DNA from: Alphaproteobacteria bacterium
Lineage (GTDB): Bacteria; Pseudomonadota; Alphaproteobacteria; SMXQ01
DNA: 48,670 bases
Direction: 5' to 3'
Assembly: GCA_029863585.1 (NCBI GenBank)
Contig: JAOTVC010000004.1
Coordinates: forward strand, 1-48,670
Below, piece after piece: positions 8,138 through 16,084 of the stretch. Made by a program: the position numbers and the translations under genes. Under the pieces are notes generated by a model. It searched no databases. It had not been told where the DNA came from and saw nothing but the letters and a program-made list of their open reading frames with translations. Numbering within the stretch: the stretch's first letter is position 1; the number at the start of each line of letters is the position of its first letter.

Positions 8138-9088
8138 TTATTTCAGGACGTCTTTGTACTGGGTGAAGAACTTAGCAAGGTCCTCAAGCAGTTTGCCCGT
8201 CTCCGGCCCCTTGAGGGGGTCGATGGGCCGCTTGGTCTTCTTGTGCCAACCCTGGATCGCAGGATCGTTCAGCGCCGCGAACAGCGCGTCCGATAGCTTC
8301 TTCCGGACATCGGCCGGAACCCCCGGCGTGGTGCCGACGACGCGTTCGATGGTCAGCGCTTCCAAGGCCGGCTGGCCGAGTTCCCGCGCCGTGGGCACGC
8401 CCGGGAACGGGCTCTTAGGCTCGAACGACATCACCGCCCTGATATCGCCGTCCTTGCCCCACCTGGCGAAAGAGCGGGTGTTGAACAGCGACAGGTGGGT
8501 GTCGCCGCGCACCATGGACAGCGAGATCTTGGCCGAGCCCTTGTAGCCGGTCAGGAACTTGATATCCATGCCCATGGCCTTGGCCATGATCTTGCCGGCG
8601 ACATAGGAACCCGATGCCTTGCTGGTCACGGCGTATTTCAGGCCCTTGGCGCTCTGCAGGCTCTTGACGTCCTGATAGGGGCTCTTCTTGCCCACCGTCA
8701 GCACATACTTGGACTGGGCGATCCGCCCGAGCCAGGTGAACTTGTCGATATCGTAGCTCTGTTTCTTATCGAGGATCTTATCCAGCAGCATCCCCGGCAT
8801 ATTGAAGATGGCGATGTTGTAGCCGTCGGGCTTGGCCCGATAGAGCACATTGAGCGCCTTGCGGCCGCCCGCGCCCGCGACGTTCTTAGGCACGACGTTG
8901 ATCTTGCCGCCCAGGTGCTTGCCCATCACCGGCGCGATCTTGCGCACGTAGGTGTCGAACCCGCCGCCCGGGCCATAGGGGATGATGAAGGTGATGTTCT
9001 TTTCCGGAAATGCGGCGCCGGCCGAACCCGCCATCGCCAAGGCAGCGGCGCCAAAAGCGGCGGCGCCCATTCCAATGCGTTTGATCAT
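8138..9088 (-). CDS. Bug-family (TctC-like) periplasmic substrate-binding protein, copy 1
   Basis: A 316-residue protein with a Sec signal peptide (MIKRIGM, hydrophobic Ala-rich core, likely cut near AGA-A at residue ~25). The mature protein has the Bug signature: ITFIIPYGPGGGFD near residue 32, PKNVAGAGGRKALN near residue 67, FPGVPTARELG in the C-terminal lobe, and VPADVRKKLSDAL. Bug proteins bind small carboxylates and deliver them to TctA/TctB membrane proteins. A GGGAGAT ribosome binding site precedes the ATG. The gene is the last of a minus-strand run (tctA, tctB, cupin, this gene), with 124 bases before it and a good terminator after it. The ligand cannot be read from sequence. Confidence 0.93.
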   Translation of the reverse strand: MIKRIGMGAAAFGAAALAMAGSAGAAFPEKNITFIIPYGPGGGFDTYVRKIAPVMGKHLGGKINVVPKNVAGAGGRKALNVLYRAKPDGYNIAIFNMPGMLLDKILDKKQSYDIDKFTWLGRIAQSKYVLTVGKKSPYQDVKSLQSAKGLKYAVTSKASGSYVAGKIMAKAMGMDIKFLTGYKGSAKISLSMVRGDTHLSLFNTRSFARWGKDGDIRAVMSFEPKSPFPGVPTARELGQPALEALTIERVVGTTPGVPADVRKKLSDALFAALNDPAIQGWHKKTKRPIDPLKGPETGKLLEDLAKFFTQYKDVLK

Positions 9089-9212
9089 GATCGATCTCCC
9101 ATAACGGTCGTCAAAACAGCGTTGCGTTGATTGTTGTTTTTATTGGAGCGTTTCACTATCTCCAACATAGCCCAGATTTCTTCGATCTCGAAGGGCTTTA
9201 CGCGGCCCCCCG

Positions 9213-9782
9213 TCAGGCTAAGGGCCAAGGAATCTGAGACACGCCGGGGCTTTCCCAATAACGCCCGGTTTCCAGGTCGTAGCGGCCTTGGTTGAAGCCG
9301 CCCGGTTTGGCCGACCGCATGATTACCGCCACCGATCCAGCAATGCCCGCGACCTCGGCATGGATGGCGTAGGGCTCGACGATATCCATCGCCCCCGGCG
9401 CCACCGGATCGCGCGCGGTTTGCCGGATCTCCGCCCGGTCGGGGACCGAGCGGTCATCGGTCCGCTCATAACGGACGATCTCCTCCGATCTCGTAAGCAC
9501 GCCGTAGAGCACCCAGATATGGGCGTGGTCGTGGATCCGGGTCTTCTGGCCGGCATCCTTGATCAGGCCGTTGACGACGAAGCCGTAATCGGGGTCTTCG
9601 TAAAACAGCAGGTTCTCGTGGTTGGAGACCGGCCAGTCCTTGGAGCTCGCCGCCAATTCCGGATCGGCGAGCAGCCGTGCCATGGGCCCCTTGGCCTTGG
9701 GCCAGACCTCGACCGGATCGGCATCCGCTGCATAGAGCGCGCGGATTTCGTTCACGAATTGCTGAACCGATGCCATCGCCAT
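9213..9782 (-). CDS. Cysteine-dioxygenase-type cupin protein
   Basis: A 189-residue single-domain cupin. The motif TRIHDHAHIWVLYGVL places His84, His86 and His88 in the first cupin box. His141 (PYAIHAEV) sits in the second box. The spacing matches the three-His iron site of cysteine/thiol dioxygenases. The Cys of the mammalian Cys-Tyr cofactor is not evident, which is usual in bacterial thiol dioxygenases. The gene lies inside the transporter operon, between tctB and the binding protein, where no TTT component is expected. It may oxidise the imported compound or a thiol made from it. A general metal-dependent cupin of unknown substrate is the safe call. Confidence 0.8.
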   Translation of the reverse strand: MAMASVQQFVNEIRALYAADADPVEVWPKAKGPMARLLADPELAASSKDWPVSNHENLLFYEDPDYGFVVNGLIKDAGQKTRIHDHAHIWVLYGVLTRSEEIVRYERTDDRSVPDRAEIRQTARDPVAPGAMDIVEPYAIHAEVAGIAGSVAVIMRSAKPGGFNQGRYDLETGRYWESPGVSQIPWPLA

Positions 9783-9819
9783 GTGTCGTCCTCTCCAGGT
9801 TTCGCGCCGGGGTGCCCGA

Positions 9820-10479
9820 CTATTCCCAGATCATATCCATGATCCAGGTGGTCACCTCGCCGCGGTAAAGCTCATAGCTCAGGATCTGTTCGAACAGAAG
9901 ATAGACGAACACGAAGGTCCCAAGTCCGACATAGAGCGAGAGCTTCACCGACTTGCCGCCGCCCAATAGCATCCAGAGGAACACGAAGATCGGCGACGCG
10001 ATGAGGAATCCGAACAGCCAGATTCCGATCACGCCCAGTACCATGACGCCAAAGACCAGCAATTCCCGCCGGACCTCGCGCGGCTTGATCTCGGACGGAT
10101 CCAGCGTCGCGCCGAAGAAGCGGGTCACGAACCGGCCCGCTACCGTTTCCGTGACCGACGCGATATCCAGCAGCGAAAGCACGATTCCCGCGTAGCCGAT
10201 GATCAGCGGGAAGTTGCGCTCCTTGCCCTTGAACTCGTAAGTCTCGTGCAGGAAGAAGATCATGAACGCCAGGATGCCGATCGCGAAGTAGAGCGCGCTT
10301 TGCTTTTCCACTTCCACCATCGGCTTGAGCGCACACACCAAAGCCGCCAGGCCAAGGGCGAGCGGCGCCAGCAGTATGGTCCGATGCAGACCCATCCCCA
10401 ACATCACCAAGTAGGCGGCGAGGAAGACGACGACCCCAATGCCGCCGGCGAGGGACCGGGTGGAGGATCCGCCGCTCAT
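9820..10479 (-). CDS. Tripartite tricarboxylate transporter, TctB-family small membrane subunit
   Basis: A 219-residue membrane protein. Hydrophobic segments lie at about residues 12-30, 35-50, 62-77, 92-106, 142-172 (probably two) and 178-200. This is close to the family pattern, with an extra soluble loop around residues 110-138. TctB forms the small subunit of the secondary transporter with TctA. The ATG overlaps the TGA of tctA by four bases (ATGA), a strong sign of coupled translation. Sequence conservation in this family is low, so the call rests mainly on topology and on the neighbouring tctA and Bug genes. Confidence 0.88.
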   Translation of the reverse strand: MSGGSSTRSLAGGIGVVVFLAAYLVMLGMGLHRTILLAPLALGLAALVCALKPMVEVEKQSALYFAIGILAFMIFFLHETYEFKGKERNFPLIIGYAGIVLSLLDIASVTETVAGRFVTRFFGATLDPSEIKPREVRRELLVFGVMVLGVIGIWLFGFLIASPIFVFLWMLLGGGKSVKLSLYVGLGTFVFVYLLFEQILSYELYRGEVTTWIMDMIWE

Positions 10480-12005
10480 GACGCACCTCTCTTGGATGCC
10501 GAGCGCTTGCGCAGCCAGACCCGGAAGGAGGGGATGAGCAGGCTGATAACGATCAGGGAGATCAGGATCAGCGACACGTCCCGGGTCACGAAAATCGCCC
10601 AGCTGTCATCCGATATTCCCATCGCCTGGAAGAAGCTGCGTTCGGTGATATCGGCCAGCACCAGGGCGATGGTGAAGGTGATGCGCGGATATTGATAGCG
10701 GATCATCAGGTAGCCGATCACCGCGAAGGCCATCGCCACCACCACGTCGCCGAATTCGCCCTGCAAGGCGTAGGCGCCGACCAGGGCGACCACGGTGACC
10801 GTCGGTGCCAGGATATGGGCATCGACATAGGTGAGGTAGGCCATGGGTTTGGCCAGGGCGAGGACGATCAGGGTGGCGACCACGCAGGCGATGGTCAGCG
10901 ACAGCACCAGGGTGAACACCACGTCCTCATGATCGAACAAGAGGCGCGGCCCGGGTTCCAGGCCGTGCAGCACCATAGCGCCTAGGAACACCGCAGTTTC
11001 GGCGCTGCCGGGGATGCCGAAGGCCAGGGTCGGGATCAGGGAGCCGCCGTCCTTGGCGTTGTTCGCCGATTCCGGGGCGATCACGCCCTTGATGTTGCCC
11101 CGGCCATAGGGCACGTCGGGGTTGCCATCCCGCTGCACTTGGGTCGAGTAACTGAGAAACGCAGCGACCGTCCCGCCGACCCCGGGCACCGCACCGATGA
11201 AGGTGCCGATGCCCGAGCCCACCAGCATGGTCGACCAATTGGCGAACACTGCCCGAATGCCGGCCGAGATTCGCTGAATCTTGAATTCCGCGGCGTGGCT
11301 GGCGATCGTGCCGCCCTGCACCGCGAGGTCGATCATCTGGGAAATGGCGAACAGGCCGATCAGGGCGGGGACCAGCTTGATCCCGTCCCATAGCGCTTCC
11401 ACGCCGTAGCTGTAGCGCACCACGCCGGAGACCAAGTCGAAGCCGACGAACCCGCAGATGAACCCGAAGATCGCCGCGATCAGGGCTTGCAGCAGCCGCG
11501 TGCCGGTGGACACCGCGATGGCGCAGAGGCCGAACAGGGCCAGCAGGAAGAATTCCGGCGGCGAGAACAGCAGCACGATTTCCTTGGCGATGGGAATAAC
11601 CAGGATCAGCGTGAACACGCCGATCAGTCCGCCCAAGGCCGACGCGGTGGCGCCGGCACCGATGGCTTCCCCCGCACGTCCCTGCTGGGCCAGGGGAAAC
11701 CCATCGAAGGTGGTGGCCGCGTTGGGGGCGATCCCTGGGGTATTGAGCAGGATCGCGGAGACCGATCCGCCGGTCGAGGTCGCCGCCATGGACCCGCCCA
11801 TCAGCATGATGGCGTCGGACTTGTCCATGCCGAAAGTCAGCGGGATCAGGAGCGCCAGCGCCGTCGTGCCGCCCAGCCCCGGTATGGCGCCGAACAACAG
11901 CCCGCAGCAGGTGCCTGCCACCAGCCAGCTAAGCGATCCAAAATTCAGAAAATGCAGAGAAGCAGTACCCAGTGCGTTGAGCAGCCCCCCCATAACCTCG
12001 ATCAT
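10476..12005 (-). CDS. Tripartite tricarboxylate transporter, TctA-family large membrane subunit
   Basis: A 509-residue polytopic membrane protein, about the usual TctA length. The chosen ATG at 12005 begins MIEVMGGLL; a longer open frame to 12128 has no hydrophobic or conserved character and is probably leader. Recognised landmarks are GAIPGLGGTTALALLIPLT near residue 40, GSVSAILLNTPGIAPNAAT near residue 80, and IGTFIGAVPGVGGTVAAFLSY in the middle, the two inverted-repeat GxxPGxGG motifs of the family. It is the transporter's permease, working with TctB and a Bug protein. It is divergent from the first HDO-like gene, with 237 bases between them. Confidence 0.95.
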   Translation of the reverse strand: MIEVMGGLLNALGTASLHFLNFGSLSWLVAGTCCGLLFGAIPGLGGTTALALLIPLTFGMDKSDAIMLMGGSMAATSTGGSVSAILLNTPGIAPNAATTFDGFPLAQQGRAGEAIGAGATASALGGLIGVFTLILVIPIAKEIVLLFSPPEFFLLALFGLCAIAVSTGTRLLQALIAAIFGFICGFVGFDLVSGVVRYSYGVEALWDGIKLVPALIGLFAISQMIDLAVQGGTIASHAAEFKIQRISAGIRAVFANWSTMLVGSGIGTFIGAVPGVGGTVAAFLSYSTQVQRDGNPDVPYGRGNIKGVIAPESANNAKDGGSLIPTLAFGIPGSAETAVFLGAMVLHGLEPGPRLLFDHEDVVFTLVLSLTIACVVATLIVLALAKPMAYLTYVDAHILAPTVTVVALVGAYALQGEFGDVVVAMAFAVIGYLMIRYQYPRITFTIALVLADITERSFFQAMGISDDSWAIFVTRDVSLILISLIVISLLIPSFRVWLRKRSASKRGAS

Positions 12006-12073
12006 GGGCCCTCTGTCCTGTCCACTGGGCGTGCCCCCCGACCCCATTATTCTTGCGCTTTTCCGCGCTTGCG

Positions 12074-12089
12074 GGGTCCCTGGGGACCC
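12074..12089. repeat. Inverted repeat in the tctA / HDO1 divergent region
   Basis: GGGTCCC-TG-GGGACCC, a perfect 7-base inverted repeat with a 2-base centre, lying in the 237-base gap between tctA and the divergent oxygenase-like gene. It could be an operator or an RNA hairpin in the tctA leader. The flanking 11-mer CCAGGGACCCC (minus strand) recurs at 32482-32492 beside another inverted repeat. No clear -35/-10 pair was found in the gap. Confidence 0.4.
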
Positions 12090-12242
12090 TCTTCGGCGCC
12101 ACTCTATCCAAATTGGCCGAGGGCTCAAGAGGATTCCTCGGCGCGTCGCCGGGTATCTCGGCGCCGTCGGGATTTGCCGCGGTTGTCCGGCCTGGCCTAG
12201 ACTTCCCCCCTGACACCGCGCCGGCGGCGCAGGGAGGGATCG

Positions 12243-12992
12243 ATGCTATCGCCAGAACAATTCGAAGCACACATGGCCCAGGTCATCTGGGACAACCGCT
12301 GGAAGGCCCATAGCGCCTTCGACGAATGGCTGGAGAACCACATGTCGGCCGAAGGGGCCGCCGTGTTCGCCCGCGAGCACTGCGTCTTCGCCGACCATTT
12401 CCCCCGCTGGTTCGGCAACATGGTGGCCAACTGCCCACACCTCAAGGTCCGCCGCTACCTGATCGACAACATGTATGTCGAGGAGGTGAAGGACCCTTCC
12501 ATCGCCAACGGGCATTATGAAAGCATGGTGGATTTCGCGGTGGCGCTCGGCCTCGATCGCGACTTCATCCACACCTATAAGGGGACGCTCTATACCCGCC
12601 TGGCGCTCGCCTATTGGGACCGCGCGTCCCGCGCCTGGCCCTGGCTGGAATCCTTCGCCGCCGTCGCCGGGCTGGAAGCGGCGCGCGGGCCGACCGTGGC
12701 GAAGCTCGGCCATATCGCCAAGCTGGGGCGCGATGCCTGGGCGCCGCTCAACCTGCCGGAAGGGGCGATGGCCCATTGGACGGCGGGCGAGGAAGCGGAC
12801 ATGCCCGAAGGCGGCCATGGCGACATGACACTCAAGATCCTCGCCCAGTACGCCGACACCGAGTTTCTGCAGGACCGGGTGATCGAAGTGCTGGAAGAAT
12901 CCATGCAGGTGCGCTGGTACCACTTCGATTGCATCGGCCGTGACGCCCTCGCCGCAACCGGGGTCAGCGTCGAAGGCCCCAAGGTCGCCTGA
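12243..12992 (+). CDS. TenA/PqqC/UndA-like putative non-heme iron oxygenase (heme-oxygenase fold), paralogue 1
   Basis: A 249-residue protein with AGGGAGGG just before the ATG. It is all-helical in character and resembles the TenA/PqqC and HDO (heme-oxygenase-like diiron oxidase) superfamily. Candidate ligands fit the HDO pattern Glu-x6-His at Glu45/His52 (REHCVFADHFPRWF), with further conserved acids and His in VEEV...GHYE (residues 80-93), HWTAGEEAD...GGHGDM, and WYHFDCIGRD near the C-terminus. HDO relatives include UndA, CADD, BesC and SznF, which cleave or oxidise amino or fatty acids with oxygen. Two close paralogues lie at 14374 and 15166. Fold family is likely; metal content and reaction are inferred. 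Confidence 0.8.
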   Translation: MLSPEQFEAHMAQVIWDNRWKAHSAFDEWLENHMSAEGAAVFAREHCVFADHFPRWFGNMVANCPHLKVRRYLIDNMYVEEVKDPSIANGHYESMVDFAVALGLDRDFIHTYKGTLYTRLALAYWDRASRAWPWLESFAAVAGLEAARGPTVAKLGHIAKLGRDAWAPLNLPEGAMAHWTAGEEADMPEGGHGDMTLKILAQYADTEFLQDRVIEVLEESMQVRWYHFDCIGRDALAATGVSVEGPKVA

Positions 12993-13023
12993 ACCGGGCA
13001 GAGGCGTCCGCGGGAGGGCGGAT

Positions 13024-13046
13024 GGGGGAGGGCGGAGTCCTCCCCC
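13024..13046. terminator. Hairpin between convergent genes
   Basis: GGGGGAGG and CCTCCCCC pair around a 7-base loop, between the HDO-like gene ending at 12992 and the Bug gene ending at 13065. There is no T-run on either side, so it is at best a weak or Rho-assisted terminator. Confidence 0.35.
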
Positions 13047-13064
13047 GCAATGCCGCGGCTTGGA

Positions 13065-14174
13065 TCAGTTCTTTTTCTCTTTCTTGGACTTCTTGATGCT
13101 GCGGTACTTGATGGCGACGACCTTCTGCATCCTCGCGACCAGGTTCGGCGCAAGATCCGGCGTGTTTAGGAAGAACGCCTGGAGGTCGGCGCCCGACATC
13201 GGCTTCACCTTGAGGCGAAGTTTTTTCGCCTCGGCTTGATAGGCCTTGGACGCCATCACCAGATCGAATGCGGTGCGATGCTGCGCCACGCGCTCGATCG
13301 ACAGGGACGGCGGCGCCATGATCGCCCGTCCCACGGTATTGGGAGCGACGATGGCCTCCATCATCGCTTTCTCCTCCTTGGATTTGACCAAGGTCATGAT
13401 GCCGGGAACCTGGGGAAACTGCGGCGAGGGCTTCATCGTCACCTGAACCAGAAGGTTCACCTTCCCTTCCTGGACCCAGGTCGGCTGACGCGCATACAGG
13501 CTGGTGATGGAGACGCTCGAGGTGCCGTCCATCTCTCCCCGCTCCATGGCGAGGAAGCCGCCGGCGGAGCTGTAGCCCTTGACCGGGCGGAACTTGGTGC
13601 CGACCAGCTCGTTGAGGAAGGAGATGTAGAGGGTGGAGCCCGACAGGGTGCCGCCGACCGCGATGGGCGCCGAGACCTTCTTGGCATCGGCGATGGTCTT
13701 GACCTTGGATGTGTTCCAGGTGATGACCAGGGTGATGGCGTCGGCGAAGCGGCCGACCCAGGTGAACTTCTTGGCGTCGAAATTGATCTTGGGCCGCTTC
13801 AGCTGCTGCATCAGATAGACGCTCTGGCCGATCACGCCAAGGACGGTGCCGTCACGCGGCGCGACGGTGTAAAGGTAGTTGGCGGCCACCAGGCTGCCGG
13901 CGCCGGGCATGTTCTTGGGCACGATTGCGGGGTTTCCGGGAAGCACCTTGCCGAGATGGCGGGCGTAGAGCCTGGCATAGAAGCCATAACTACCGCCCGG
14001 CCGGTAGCCGATGACGATCTCGACCTTGTTGCCCTTGAGGGCGGGGCCCTTGACCTGGGCTTGTGCCTGGGCGGGGACGGTATGGCCCGCGGCGACGCCG
14101 AGGCCCAGCAGTGCCGCCACGAGGAAGGGGCCCTTCCGGCCCCTCGGCGGGGAACAGTCGTAACGCAAAGCCAT
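13065..14174 (-). CDS. Bug-family (TctC-like) periplasmic substrate-binding protein, copy 2
   Basis: A 369-residue protein. The ATG at 14174 has a strong GGGAGGAAG site; the open frame continues upstream to 14426 without support. An exported N-terminus is visible (basic stretch, hydrophobic LVAALLGLGVAA, then AQAQAQ as probable cleavage area). The mature part has Bug landmarks: VEIVIGYRPGGSYG, PKNMPGAGSLVAANYLY, and a central FTWVGR shared in position with copy 1. It is longer than usual and ends in a Lys-rich tail (KKSKKEKKN). It reads against the flanking oxygenase-like genes and splits paralogue 1 from paralogues 2 and 3. It has no TctA/B of its own nearby, so it may share the transporter at 9820-12005. 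Confidence 0.9.
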   Translation of the reverse strand: MALRYDCSPPRGRKGPFLVAALLGLGVAAGHTVPAQAQAQVKGPALKGNKVEIVIGYRPGGSYGFYARLYARHLGKVLPGNPAIVPKNMPGAGSLVAANYLYTVAPRDGTVLGVIGQSVYLMQQLKRPKINFDAKKFTWVGRFADAITLVITWNTSKVKTIADAKKVSAPIAVGGTLSGSTLYISFLNELVGTKFRPVKGYSSAGGFLAMERGEMDGTSSVSITSLYARQPTWVQEGKVNLLVQVTMKPSPQFPQVPGIMTLVKSKEEKAMMEAIVAPNTVGRAIMAPPSLSIERVAQHRTAFDLVMASKAYQAEAKKLRLKVKPMSGADLQAFFLNTPDLAPNLVARMQKVVAIKYRSIKKSKKEKKN

Positions 14175-14373
14175 GGTCTTCCTCCCGTGGTGTAATGTTT
14201 GTCTTCTTTTGCCTGGGGGTCGCGGACGCGAGGATCGCTGGAACATGCGATCGCGGCGCACTCGGGCGGACGCGTTCGAACCGGGCGGAAAATTATCGTT
14301 CAGTATGTTAGTCTGAGCCAACAAAATCGTGCGGCGCGGGGCCGCCGCCATAATCGCCATAGGGGAGGCAGCG

Positions 14374-15123
14374 ATGGAATCACCGGACGACTTCGAACGC
14401 CACATGGCCCAGATCATCTGGGACAACCGGTGGAAGAACCCGCATGCGCTGCAGGTCTGGGTGGAGAACTACCTCGACCGCCCCGGCGCCGCGGTCTTCG
14501 CCCTGGAGCATTGCGTCTTCGCCGATCATTTCCCCCGCTGGTTCGGGTCCATCGTCGCGAACTGCCCGCACCTCAAGGCCCGCCAATACATGATCGACAA
14601 CATGTATGTGGAGGAGGTCGAGGATCCGACCATCACCATCGGGCATTATGAAAGCCTGGTCGATTTTGCGGTCGCCTTGGGCCATGACCGGGAGACGGTC
14701 TACAGGCACAAGGGCGCCATCTACACCCGCATGGCGATGGCCTATTGGGAACGGGCGTCCCGTGCCTGGCCCTGGCTGGAGGCGTTCGCCGCGGTCTGCG
14801 GCCTGGAAGCGGCGCGCGGGCCGGCGGTGGGCAAGATCGGCCGGGTCAACAAGCTCAGGCGCGCGACCTGGGTGCCGCTCGGACTGCCGGACGAGTCCCT
14901 GCTCCACTGGTCGGCCGGCGAGGAGGCCGATTTCCACGAAGGCGGGCACGGCGACATGACGCTCAAGATCCTCGCCCAATACGCCGACACCGAAGAGACG
15001 CAGGCCCGGGTGCTCGAGGTCATCGAGGAAACCACCCAGGTCCGCTGGTATCATTTCGATTGCATCGGCCGCGATGCGCTGAAGGCTTCGGGGATATCGC
15101 TGGAAGCGGCGGGGGCGGCCTGA
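14374..15123 (+). CDS. TenA/PqqC/UndA-like putative non-heme iron oxygenase, paralogue 2
   Basis: A 249-residue close relative of paralogue 1, in register over the whole length. The ATG at 14374 follows GGGGAGGC; a longer open frame from 14329 is less likely. Shared elements are HMAQIIWDNRWK near residue 10, the Glu45-x6-His52 segment EHCVFADHFPRWF, DNMYVEEVEDP, GHYESLVDF, HWSAGEEAD, GGHGDMTLKILAQYADTE and WYHFDCIGRDAL. It begins a plus-strand run with paralogue 3 (42 bases later) and the TPP enzyme. A 199-base divergent gap separates it from the Bug gene. An enzymatic oxygenase role is inferred from the fold family and conserved acid/His pattern. Confidence 0.8.
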   Translation: MESPDDFERHMAQIIWDNRWKNPHALQVWVENYLDRPGAAVFALEHCVFADHFPRWFGSIVANCPHLKARQYMIDNMYVEEVEDPTITIGHYESLVDFAVALGHDRETVYRHKGAIYTRMAMAYWERASRAWPWLEAFAAVCGLEAARGPAVGKIGRVNKLRRATWVPLGLPDESLLHWSAGEEADFHEGGHGDMTLKILAQYADTEETQARVLEVIEETTQVRWYHFDCIGRDALKASGISLEAAGAA

Positions 15124-15165
15124 ACCGTCGGCCTGGGCGGGCAAGACAAGCAAGGGAGAACAATG

Positions 15166-15909
15166 ATGTATTCACGTGACGAGTTCGAAGACCGCATGGC
15201 CGAAGCCATCTGGGAAAACCGGTGGAAGAGCCATACCTCCTACGAGACCTTCATCAAGAACCACATGTGCATCGAGGGTGCCAAGGTCTACGCCATGGAG
15301 CATGCCGTGTTCGCCAACCATTTCCCGCGCTGGTTCGGTTCCCTGGTGGCCAATTGCCCGCACCTCAAGGCGCGGCAGTACATGATCGAAAACATGTATG
15401 TCGAAGAGGTCACCGATCCGGAGGTCGAGAACGGCCATTACGAGAGCCTGGTGGATTTCGGTGTCGCCCTCGGCCTCGATCGCGACGAAATCTATAACTA
15501 CAAGGGCCGGATCTATACCCGCCTGTGCCTGGCCTATTGGGACCGCGCCACCCGCGCCTGGTCCTGGACCGAGGGATTTGCCGCCGTGGCCGGGCTGGAG
15601 GCGGCACGCAGTCCCGGCGTGCTCAAGCGCGGCAATTGCGTGCCCAACAACCGCTCGGTGTTCCGGCCCCTCGGCCTGCCGGAAGAGGCGCTGGCGCACT
15701 GGTCGGCGGCGGAGCAGGCGGATTATTCCGCGGGCGGGCACGGCGACATGACGCTCAAGGTGCTGTCCGAATTTTGCACGACCCAGGCGGAACAGGAGCG
15801 CATCCTTGAGGTCCTGGCCGAGACCATGCAGGTGCGGTCGTACCATTTCGACTGTATCGGGCGCGATTCGCTGAAGGCCGCGGGCGCGCCGCTCGACGCC
15901 GTCGCCTAG
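15166..15909 (+). CDS. TenA/PqqC/UndA-like putative non-heme iron oxygenase, paralogue 3
   Basis: About 247 residues. Two adjacent ATG codons (15163 and 15166) follow AAGGGAGAACA; the choice hardly matters. It keeps the family blocks: WENRWKSHTSYE, EHAVFANHFPRWFGS (the Glu-x6-His pair), ENMYVEEVTDP, GHYESLVDFGVALG, HWSAAEQAD, GGHGDMTLK and SYHFDCIGRDSL. It is more divergent than the other two: the usual Asp before the second His is Asn, and the GEEAD block is AEQAD. This fits subunit or substrate specialisation. The TPP-enzyme gene follows after 175 bases. Confidence 0.8.
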   Translation: MYSRDEFEDRMAEAIWENRWKSHTSYETFIKNHMCIEGAKVYAMEHAVFANHFPRWFGSLVANCPHLKARQYMIENMYVEEVTDPEVENGHYESLVDFGVALGLDRDEIYNYKGRIYTRLCLAYWDRATRAWSWTEGFAAVAGLEAARSPGVLKRGNCVPNNRSVFRPLGLPEEALAHWSAAEQADYSAGGHGDMTLKVLSEFCTTQAEQERILEVLAETMQVRSYHFDCIGRDSLKAAGAPLDAVA

Positions 15910-16084
15910 CCGGCCGCGGTTCAAGGGGCGCTGGACGCCGTCGGTGGCGGCGGGCGGCGCACTCCGTCCCGAAGCGCAGGTCCACCGGCCGGGCGCGGCG
16001 CAAGGGGCCGCCCTGGTCGCGGCTCCCAATCGAAGGCCATGACAGGGGACCCGGCAAGGGGTTCAACACAGGAGGAGGAAAGGC

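Noticed and set aside
14306-14323. An operator palindrome TGTTAGTCTGAGCCAACA in the Bug / paralogue 2 divergent region
   Set aside because: Only 5 of 9 base pairs match, so the symmetry is no better than expected by chance.
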